Shown here one piece after another: positions 54,969 through 64,000 of a stretch of 64,000 bases of DNA. This stretch comes from Paraspadella gotoi (Eukaryota; Chaetognatha). Each line of letters starts with the position of its first letter. The stretch's first letter is position 1. Under the pieces are notes generated by a model. The model worked only from the letters and a program-made list of their open reading frames with translations. It was not told where the DNA came from and did no database searches. Where the stretch lies: positions 21,782,010 through 21,846,009 of the forward strand of contig CM119268.1 of the NCBI GenBank assembly GCA_051294375.1, read 5' to 3'. Both the position numbers and the translations under genes were made by a program.

Positions 54969-57529
54969 ATGGCCGAGGGTAAGTCCCGCCGGGTGGGTTC
55001 GGAAGGGGGGAAGGGGTAAAGTTCTTCGTGGGTGAGTTTTTCTCTCCTTTATTCCGTCTGGTCGGTAGGGTCGTGTTTCAACTTCATGTTAGCAACAAAT
55101 TCTTTCTTCTTATATCTTTACAGATTTAAATATATTATAATTTCTCACGGTTCTGTGGCGATTTTTGATGTTTACTAATTCACATTGTATCCGCTTTTGT
55201 CGTTATTTAAGATATTTTTAAAACTTGTTTTCATTTAGTTTAAAAATGACCAATTCACCATCACGTATTATTTTTTTCCTTTCCGCTTTTTTCTTCTTTA
55301 TCTCGCGATTTTTCTCTTTGGCCTTAATTTTCCTGCCGCCTTTTCAAAACGACGATTTTCACTTCCTCCTTTTGCCGGGGAAAATTTGAATCCGGCAGAG
55401 GGCGGAAAGGCGACTGGCGGGGCGGGCGCCGATTCCGTGCCGGGATTCCTCTCCGGCGTGGACCGGCGGCCTCGCCAGTGGCTCACCATGGGCTGGACGT
55501 CGCGCGAGCGGTTTTGGGTCGACAGTAAGTCGGGGGCGCTGAATCTGTGCCTTTCATACTTAATACTTTACTTTCGTTGTAGATTTATTGTCAGTGTAGA
55601 AAGTAGTTAACTATCTGCATTTGCCATTTTTATTATTGCCGTGTGTTTTATTGCGGTGATTACCCACTCGATCGTGTTATCGGTCACGTTTATCAATACA
55701 AGTATTTTAAGTCATTTCTATCTTCCTTTGGACAGACGGAGTGACCCTTTAAAAAAAAGTGACCCTTTAAAAAAAAGTGACCCTTTAAAAAAAGTGACCC
55801 TTTAAAAAAAAGTGACCCTTTAAAAAAAAGTGACCCTTTAAAAAAAAGTTCACCCATCCTTTCAGACGCTGCATGCAATTACAAATCAGAAAATCATAAT
55901 GCTCAAAATTAGTTTTGTCAGGTTAATTTATTTTTACGTCTTTTTTGCATTAAGAGGGGGAAAAGCCTATTAAATATCAACTGGATACTTTTTTTTTTAC
56001 AATTCTTTCAATTATTCTTTTATGAAGTTCGGTCACGCAAAGACGACGTTACATATACGTCGCTCTGTAGTTTGTTTTTTTTTTTCCCCAAAGTCCTCTA
56101 TTGTGCCTGAAAAGTCAATCACGCGAATGTCGCCGCATAATTCGACCGATTTTCCTATTTTGATTGAAAAAGGATTTTTGTTTGTTTGTTTTCCGAATTC
56201 GTAGATTCAGGCAAAAGAGGAGACGAGCGGATTTAAGGTCGGGTCTACAATAAAAAAAAATAAAGTAAGGCGAGACCGATTCCGCATTTAGAAAGTTCGT
56301 CGAATAAATTTGAATACTAAACATTGCTAAATGTAGTATGTACAAGTTTTGATAATTTTCTCAAGTCTAATTGTTACTTAATCTAAACATAATTTAACAT
56401 TAATTAAATGTTTTGTTTTTTTTTAATCCGAAGGTGAAGACGCGTGGATCGAGGGGAAGCCGATCTCGATCCTCCAGCTTGATGCCGCCGACAGAGCTGT
56501 CCTCAAGATCGCCGACGAGCGCGACGCCGTCCAAAAGAAGACCTTCACAAAATGGATCAACAAGGTGGGAGGGTTGGCAGGGAGGGGTGGGAATTTGGAG
56601 TCGTGGTTTGACTTTATAAAGATAAGAGGTGCTGAGGTGGGACTTGTTTTGTGGGAATCGAGTGTTTTGGCCTTAAAAAAATATTTGAGTCCGGCGACGA
56701 TTTTTGATAAACGAGACGCAGTTCAAATTGACCCCGAAATTAACAAAGATTCGCCCTGGGTGGGCTAAAAGATAATGACAATGTCGAATGACAGGGATTT
56801 TAGCATACATGGAGGTAAAATTGAATTCCGTCTGAACTGCTCCGTCGCACTCTTTCTTTCTTTCCTTCTTTCTCGGAATTTGATGGATAGTTTTGAACTT
56901 TGAAAAATGTCGCGAAAAACAACATCGCGAAGCCTTAGGGATTTTTGAAGAAAAAAATGTAAAAAAAAAACGTTTATCGACTGCCCCCTTTTGCCCGCCT
57001 ATCACGTTTCATAATTTCTTTTACAAACGTCTCTACTCCATATGCCCCATCAAGTCCATGGCACACCCAATCTTTCCATGGCACCCAAATTATTCTCCCC
57101 CATTCTCTTTCAGCGGCGGATTAAATTAAGAAAAGGGTTGAATTCATCTTTGCCCCCTTTTTAGTTTCTTTTTAGTTTCCCTTTTATTTCTTTCCCTTTT
57201 TATTTGAATCGCCTCAATTCTTCCATTTGTTTTAACTCGATGTTTGGAATTCCGCTCTCGAATCTCTGTCGTCTTAGGCAGAAAAAAAACCCCTCTTCAA
57301 AGCCTCGTGTGTGTGTATGTGTGTATGTGTGCTCTTCTAACTTTTTTGTTTCGTCCCTTCTCTTTCCCCTCTTATTTCCTCTTAATTTTTTCCCCATAAC
57401 TCTGTGAATATTTATGGTCTTTTTCATCAATGGGTTTCCTTGACTTTCATCAACCTTTTGTTTTTTACCCTCCATGCTTTATTTTTTCCACCCTCTTGAT
57501 CGGATTTGTGTCTATTTCATGCCTCTGGG

Positions 57530-57570
<41 letters not shown>

Positions 57571-59094
57571 GCTTCCCCTGCCGATAGACGGCCGGTCGTT
57601 TCCGGTTAACGTCCTCTCTTTTTCACTCCCATTCATTGCGACGCGCGGCTCCGCGTCCGGTGCGATAAAAGAGTTAAAGAATATCTTTAGCTCGCCTCTT
57701 TGGGAGCCACTTTGATGTTCGCCTCTTTGAAAACCTTTTTGCGTTTGCCAATTCCTGCACAAATCTATGGTCGGGTTGTTGAACAACAACTCGCTTTTCT
57801 TTTACTTTTTCGGTCGCCTCTGCCGATGCTCTTTTTTTTCTGGTTTTCAACTTCCGCCATTTTTTCGTTAAACTTCCGGTTGGCGCGCGCCATCTTCTCG
57901 GGCGCCATCTCTCGGGTGACGCGCGGCTCCGAAGCGAGATATCCCAGTTTCGCTTCCACGTGAGAAACATTCCTTTCATCCTCCGAGCTTTTTTTTTTTT
58001 AACTCTCCGACGAAGAAGGAAAAAACAAAAAGTCAAAGGGATTTTTTTTTTCTCTCTCTCTCTCTCTCTCTCTGGAACGTCGTTGGCATTTTCTACTGGA
58101 TTATTTTTCATTGCGCTCCGTCAAAGGAATGCTACGCCGAGAAACTATTTTAAAAAAAAATAACAAAGCCACTTTATTATGAAGAGAGAGTTTGATCGTC
58201 ATTTAGCTTTGGTTGGAAATACAACGTAATTCTTGTAAGCGTATATCATTTCTGTCATTTCAGAAGTTTCAGCAAGCAATCAATCTTCTTTGCCTGCATT
58301 TCTTGGCATTTTAATAAAAAATACATTTAATTCTGAACTTCCATATTTTAAAAAAAATCTAGCTCATTGTGAAACTGCCTCTGTCACTGCGACAACCGTT
58401 GTCTTAAAACTTTTTGTGTCAATGTAACCGTTGCCTAGCGACGGTCCAAGTCTCGTAGTCTCGAGAATTGAGAGGCAGACGCTGAAAAACGTGAGAGGGA
58501 ATAAAAAGAGGCCGACGCCGAATTTCCGCTCATGTTTGACGCCTCAACGACAAGGTCAATAATGGAAGCGGATCACTTTCCCATTCCGAGATTAAATGTT
58601 TTATTATAAAAACGCTAACTGTTCGCGTCTTGTTTAAGTAAATGTGTTAATGTCCCATGACAATTGACTAATCCAAAGACCGATGATTCGGTTTCTAAAT
58701 TTTAGTTTTTAAACTAGTTCTTGGAAGTTTAATAAGTACATATTTATAATGTAAGTGATATTTATTTTTATCTTCTTCTCCTTCTCCCTCTCCCTGCTGG
58801 GACGTTTTAGCACCTTCAAAAGGCTGGACGTCACGTGGACGATCTTTTCATCGATCTTCGAGATGGCGTCAATCTCATCGTTCTACTGGAAATGCTATCC
58901 CAGGTGAGAAATTAATCGTGATGAGAGGAAATGTTTCATTATGATAATCCAGATGAGTTATGACATCAAGAATCTTTCCTCTTATTTCTTTTTTTGGCCT
59001 TGCTATGACAGTTAACCTATTCACGTGTGAAATACTGGAAAGAAGCGTCTGTAATGAATTTTTGCTAGTCAAGATGACAGACGCTGCTCCAGAT

Positions 59095-59145
<51 letters not shown>

Positions 59146-62100
59146 ATTATAGGAGGAAAAACCTGGGGGAGTGTCACCTGTTGCCAAGCGGCTTCCTTCC
59201 TCTCCTGGATTTCTCTCTTCAATCCAGTTCCAATCGATACGGGCTCTAAATCGTCTCCAGTTTTTTTTTTCGCTTTTAGTTGCGCGTTTGTGATGATGAC
59301 AACGCAAAGGCAACGCCCGCTGTCTCCTTTCCCAATTATCTTTCGCACGTGCGAACACACCTGGGAGAGATAGAGAGAGACCTGTCGTTGTTACCCCTCC
59401 TAAATATACCCCTGTTGAATAAAGTGGGGAAGAAGGGTGTGACGTTAGAAGTACTCTTTCCAGACTAAAGTTTGATACTTCTCTTTGTGACACAAAAAAG
59501 TGTAGGAGGCCGCGAAAGGAGAAATTCGGGACAGTTAAAAGCTCGAGGGCGAATTGCGTAAATCAGTCGATATAATTCTTTCATCTTTGAACGAGATTAG
59601 GAGATTCATCGTCTTTGTTTCGCGTTGAGGAGATTTGAGCGAAGGGGGATTTTGTTAGAAAATCGATTGCAATTTGTAGCGCGAAGCCGGCAAACACTCT
59701 ATCACGCGCACACACGCACACACACACAAAATATGGCTTTAGGTAAAAGAAAAGAACAACAAAAAAGTAATTTTCAGCTTTTCTTTTTACGTATTATCTT
59801 GACTATTATATTAACCCCCTCATTAGGTGTCGCTCCCTCGCGAGCGGGGACGCCTTCGCTTCCATGCCCTACAAAACGTGCAGACGGCGCTAGATCTCCT
59901 CAAGTACAAGAATATCCGACTCGTCAACATTCGCCCCGACGAGATCGTCGACGGGAATCCCAAACTCACCCTCGGCCTCATCTGGACAATCATCCTGCAC
60001 TTCCAGGTTTTTTATTGTCGCCTCTGAGATTAGAAATTAGAAGGAGACTCCACTTTTTCTCCGCTGTCTGGATTGCAAATTGGGATCGGGCTGAAAAGGG
60101 CGACTCGATAACCTATGTTCACTTTCTACACTTTCTACTAAATGACCAAAAGTTTTTGTAGCTGCAGGAGGCGGCCGCTTTCTGATTAGTAGGGTGGTAG
60201 GTTGAAGCTCTTTCAGAAATAAAATCGAAACTTAACCAAAGGATTGAAGTTTGCCTACACCTCTTAATTTGGTATTCTAAAACCCGGTATTAATCTAATA
60301 TAATCCCTTTATAACTTAGGCGAATATAAGCTTATATTTTCGGGTTTCTTCCCTGTTAGATCCGCCGATCACAAGGATGTGATGAAAACTCAGTAACAGT
60401 GCAAATGGTAATATTGCGCTGAACGAACTAACGCGCTAACTTTTAACGGCTTATCGGACTGATTCTTTTATTTTGCATTAACCTTTTTTTAGTCTGGTTA
60501 GTATGGAGATGTCGTTACTCACCTTTGTCGTTTGAAGTCTTAAGGATATAAATTTTTATAGGGAAACTTCTTTAATTTTTTTTTATATAGTGCGTTTAAT
60601 TAAATTAGTTACCACTACAACAGTTTACTACCACTTAGCTTTTAATCTCGATTTTGTGAAAACATTTTTAAAAACATTAACGAGATAGAAATTTTGGTTT
60701 ATTTCCGTCGTATTAGAACATGTAACAGATCAACCATTTTTGTTGTTGATGGTGGCAATGTTACATTAAATATTAAGGGTGCCGGTTATACATAAACATT
60801 TTTTGTGAGGCAAGTTTGCCTCTGCCATGGATGTGCGGATTATTCCCGTATTCTTGAATGCTGTTTTCAAACCCTGAAAGTTATAGTAACCCGATAGACC
60901 TTATCGTTTTATTGTGCACAATTTTACATTAAGAAGAATCGAGTGCGTTGAGCTAACATTACCCTGTCTCATGATTCTTCAAAATGTAAAAAAAACAGTC
61001 AACGATATCCATCAGACGTCTCTCTCATTTAAATTAATAACAACCTTACCTCCCAACCCCTCGTCTTCCTTCAACGACTTTTCCCGAACCCCACAACCCC
61101 TCGCTCCAACCCTCCCCCCCTCAGATCTCGAGTCACGGGCAATCGGAAGAGGTGTCGGCCCGAAGCGCCCTGCTCCTGTGGGGCAAAAACCTGACGGACG
61201 GTTACCCCGGCGTCAAGGTCCGCGACTTTTCCGAGTCGTGGCGCGACGGCAAAGCCTTCTGTTCACTCATTCACAGACACAGGCCCGATCTCATCGACTT
61301 CAGAAAAGTCAAACAACAGGTGAGGGACCAAAAACGGCGATAGCGAAAGTAAATGATATTGTCATGTGGTCTTGGTTCGAGCAACAACCGTTACGGTTAT
61401 CTGTATTGTCTCACCGTCTTGCTCAAAGGGGCGAAAAGCCTGATATTCATTTATTCAGTCACATGCTGTCGATCTCATCTTGATAAAAGTCAAACATTAA
61501 ACAACAGGTGGGAGCGACTTTGATTGCCTGATAGCGGAGTGGACCTGAAAAACGGGTGGGGGAGGGATGAAGAAGACAGAGGACAGGGAATATAGAGGAC
61601 AAAGAGAATAGGGGAAGATATATAAATTACTAAGTTGAAAATATATACAGGATTAAAAGGATAAGGAATTAAGAGGAAAATGAAAACGGGGGTTGTTGAA
61701 TACAAGGACGGCCCCTAGGACAGGGGTTGTAAAAGACTGGGATAGAAGTCCAAGAAGAAGGGGGATATAAAGAAAATAGTGGACGGGATGTGGAGGACCC
61801 ACAGCGTTGAGGATTTAGGAGACAAAGCTCTCTTCAAAACTTTAGACAAGATAGACAACCGAGTGTTGATTCAAAATCTTCCCAGAAATTTAAACTCGTT
61901 CGATGCCATCCTCAACGCGAAGAAGATTTTTCTCCCGCGAATTTTTACTTGGGAGTTTTGAATTTTTGCCAAAAAAGATCGAGCCCCCCGTCGGTTTATT
62001 TATATTTATTTAAATTATTACTTGTTTGCTAAAAGTCGATTGAAAGTTTATCGAAATTATAGGTCGTAAATCTTTGTCCTGTTTCTCTTTTAAAATAAAA

Positions 62101-63828
62101 TTCCGACATGAATTATTAATAGAAATAAATATCTCCCGCAGGGTCGTAACGACCTTTTAAATATTACTTGATTAAAAAAGCATGGAATACGAATTACGGA
62201 ACGAAAGGCGTTCTTTGTTTGCTTCGCCTTTTTCATTTACTCTCTCGCTGCTCTTGTCAATAGCGCCCGGGTTCTCCCGCTGTTGATTTAATGAGCCTTG
62301 TGTGTCACTCAAACTAAAATTTAAGTGTTTGTATGGACCCAAAATCTGACAACCTTTCTGCATAATCGGTTTGGTTAGCGTGGGAGTGGTTTTGAGAGTG
62401 CAAATTGTAAGACCACCTCAGGAAAAGAAAAAAGAAAAATAAAATTATAAATGAATGGAAATCTTTGTGACGAAGAAGAGAGAAAGGGAGAGAAAGGGAG
62501 AGAATCCCAGATGGAAAGCTAAAGCCGCCCCACGAGAGAAGGAGGGAAACAGTCCCGCAGATAAATGGAAGTTTATACGCGCGTTGCATGAGAATTATGG
62601 AGGTGTTTAAAAATAGAAAAGAAAATGAAACGTTGGCGCTTTTTTAAAGTTTTTAATCTTTTTTAAATGTTTTGTGTAAAATATTATCTTTGTCTGTGCA
62701 CCGATGGTGGACCATCGATTTTATGGCGTCTGTATTTCTAATTTATGAAATGTCTGCAACTAAGTTGTTTTTGGTGAAAATAGTAACGTTTAGAAAAAAA
62801 TTTTTACCTACTAGTTATTTGAAATGTGAGTATTATTGTTGCAAGCCAAGATTAGTTATCGTGATCCACAACTCAAGCTATATACGTTCATTTGGTAGTG
62901 TAATCATCTAAGAAAAGAAGTGCTAGATCGTCTACTGTCTACGAATGGTGTCTACGACTATGTGGTTAACGATCAACAAAGGGCAATGTGGAGAGCGGTT
63001 CTTTTAGCGGTTCTTTTCGCTTCGGTTCCGTCCCTCGAATCGCCATTACTTCCTCGCGGGTGGCGTATTCGATCCTTTGCTCTTGGTTCTTCCGCGCTTT
63101 CCGTCTTAAACACCATCCCTCGGACATATTAAGTTAATTTTTCCTCATTTATTTTACACATTCACATTCCTCCTTTCTCTTATCTCATGAGTTTAATTCA
63201 CGTAGATATTCGTGCGATTCCTTCCCAAGTCCTTGATTTCTTTAACCAACACTCCTTTCCCATTCTAACGCCAAGAATTCTCATCCCTCTTTCTCCGCCA
63301 ACGCTGGTGGCCGCAAAGTAACCTTCGCGTGTTTTCCCTTAATATTTTTCATATTTTCTCGGTTGATGTCGGCGTCGAAGACGTAACGATTTTTCAAACG
63401 CAATAAAAGTGACGCGAGTTCCCTTCACATTTTCTTTCCACTCTGCTCGTTCTATACTTCAGCCTTTTGGTTAAGCTCAACGTCCCTCTCTCGGTCTCAT
63501 GTCCCACAACTTTCCTTACCCAACAGACCACTGTTCTAATTTAAGTCTTATCCAAAATCTTCTAATTTCACTTCGACCCTTCTCCACCCCTCTTCCACTT
63601 CGCCCTCCCCCCTCTCCACTCGCCCTCCCCCCCGCTTCCATTCGCCCACCCCCCCTCTCCCCTCTCCTTTCTTCCACTGCGCTCCTCCCCCCACCAGTTG
63701 CCTCGCGACAACCTGGAGATGGCGTTCTCGGTGGCGGAGAAGGAACTGGGGGTCACGCGACTCTTGGATCCGGAGGACATCGTGGACGCGGTGCCGGAAC
63801 CGGACGAGAAGTCAATCATCACCTACGT
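54969..63828 (+). CDS. MACF1: Spectraplakin/plectin-type cytolinker, N-terminal actin-binding domain (runs off window)
   Basis: This encodes the paired calponin-homology (CH) actin-binding domain of a spectraplakin (MACF1/DST/shot) or plectin relative, which links F-actin to other filaments. Exons: 54969-54978 (MAE), 55399-55524, 56434-56564, 58811-58903, 59827-60006, 61125-61319, 63698-63828, all phase-consistent. The leader reads [20 protein letters not shown] and [20 protein letters not shown]1 has [36 protein letters not shown] and [21 protein letters not shown]2 has [56 protein letters not shown] and [10 protein letters not shown]. The 63828 donor leaves phase 2 and the gene continues past 64000. 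The ABD alone cannot separate spectraplakin from plectin; the symbol marks the closest recognised group. The leader exons are less certain than the CH exons. Confidence 0.93.
55737..55855 (+). repeat. GTGACCCTTTAAAAAAA minisatellite, six to seven copies
   Basis: The units are 17-18 bp and differ only in the length of the A run. It lies in the intron after exon 55399-55524. Confidence 0.92.
57674..57990 (-). other. Antisense coding-like stretch in a cytolinker intron, split by a homopolymer
   Basis: On the minus strand one frame reads [20 protein letters not shown] and [19 protein letters not shown] up to an A8 run (57832-57839). A second frame then continues [20 protein letters not shown] and ends RRAKDIL with TAA at 57674. 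The two frames differ by one base at the homopolymer. The sequence is more GC-rich than its surroundings, and the charged helical peptide looks protein-like. No ATG is seen in the first frame and I recognise no family. It could be an exon with an assembly indel, a decayed gene or chance. Confidence 0.35.
59098..59150 (+). repeat. (ATT)n microsatellite
   Basis: About 17 ATT units in the intron between exons 58811-58903 and 59827-60006. Poly-Ile and poly-Asn frames result from it. Confidence 0.95.
61320..63697. other. Cytolinker intron; no exon recognised
   Basis: The 2.4-kb intron contains a partial copy of the preceding exon end (61483-61515), AT-rich sequence and a final C/T-rich tract (63580-63697) before the acceptor. 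A 60-residue open frame at 61779-61961 lacks convincing splice sites. Confidence 0.5.
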
Positions 63829-64000
63829 GTGAGTTTCAATGGCGAAAAAATCCCGAATTCAATCGTTGTGTGGACTTGAGAATTTTAACTTTCCAATCAT
63901 AAATCATCTCCACTAATGAATTTTTTTTTGAAAATACAAATTAATTTTTAATAAATATACCTCGGAACGAATTTTATTAATAATTTTTTTTTTCCAAAAA

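Noticed and set aside
61779-61961. 60-codon frame in a cytolinker intron ([20 protein letters not shown])
   Set aside because: No acceptor or donor fits, and the CH2 domain continues directly from 61319 to 63698 without it.

Overview
The window is eukaryotic and almost certainly from an invertebrate animal. Every confident gene is split by GT-AG introns. The gene set includes a vesicular monoamine transporter, GTP cyclohydrolase I, Rab11 and the actin-binding head of a spectraplakin/plectin-type cytolinker, and the tRNA-Ser, -Lys and -Thr genes are of animal type. Introns and spacers are crowded with CT/GA microsatellites, minisatellites and dispersed repeats. I cannot name the phylum or species from this sequence.

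Layout, left to right. (1) About 1-15.9 kb, + strand: an ATP9-type P4-ATPase (Neo1/ATP9 family), with possible Pro/Thr-rich upstream exons at 2-100 and 2209-2426. Three tRNA-Ser(GCT) genes lie antisense in one of its introns. Between 9.05 and 12.9 kb its exons carry single-base indels, one expected exon is missing, and a noisy 54-bp satellite (9.19-10.92 kb) and CT-rich blocks sit between them. (2) 15.9-27.4 kb: spacer or long intron with repeats and an assembly gap. It holds a likely 5' end for the next gene (21.7-22.35 kb) and one antisense exon with an EF-hand-like tail (22813-22971). (3) 22.29 or 27.38 to 34.995 kb, +: an SLC18 vesicular monoamine transporter whose introns hold a duplicated tRNA-Lys/tRNA-Thr pair. 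(4) 35-41.8 kb: spacer. (5) 41.85-44.24 kb, +: GTP cyclohydrolase I, complete in six exons. (6) 46.04-46.79 kb, -: Rab11, two exons. (7) 47.68-50.56 kb, +: a two-exon gene for an 887-residue protein that I do not recognise, with an acidic 53-residue tandem repeat and a basic tail. It is divergent from Rab11 and a perfect CRE palindrome lies between them. (8) 54.97 kb to beyond the window, +: the N-terminus and paired calponin-homology domains of a spectraplakin/plectin-like gene.

Functional links: GTP cyclohydrolase I starts tetrahydrobiopterin synthesis, the cofactor for the hydroxylases that make dopamine, serotonin and related amines. The SLC18 transporter loads those amines into vesicles. 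The two genes lie on the same strand about 7 kb apart. ATP9 and Rab11 both act in endosomal/Golgi membrane traffic, but nothing here shows that their neighbourhood matters.

Most interesting points: the transporter keeps the TM1, TM2, TM7 and TM10 charged residues but has Ser in place of the family's TM11 Asp. It has a very long N-terminus and a microsatellite-encoded lumenal loop, one GC-AG intron, and a YxxL motif near its C-terminus. Tandem repeats start at or across stop codons and splice sites in several places. The ATP9 damage looks like unpolished long-read filling rather than gene decay. Exon models were built by eye, with splice phase used as the main check.
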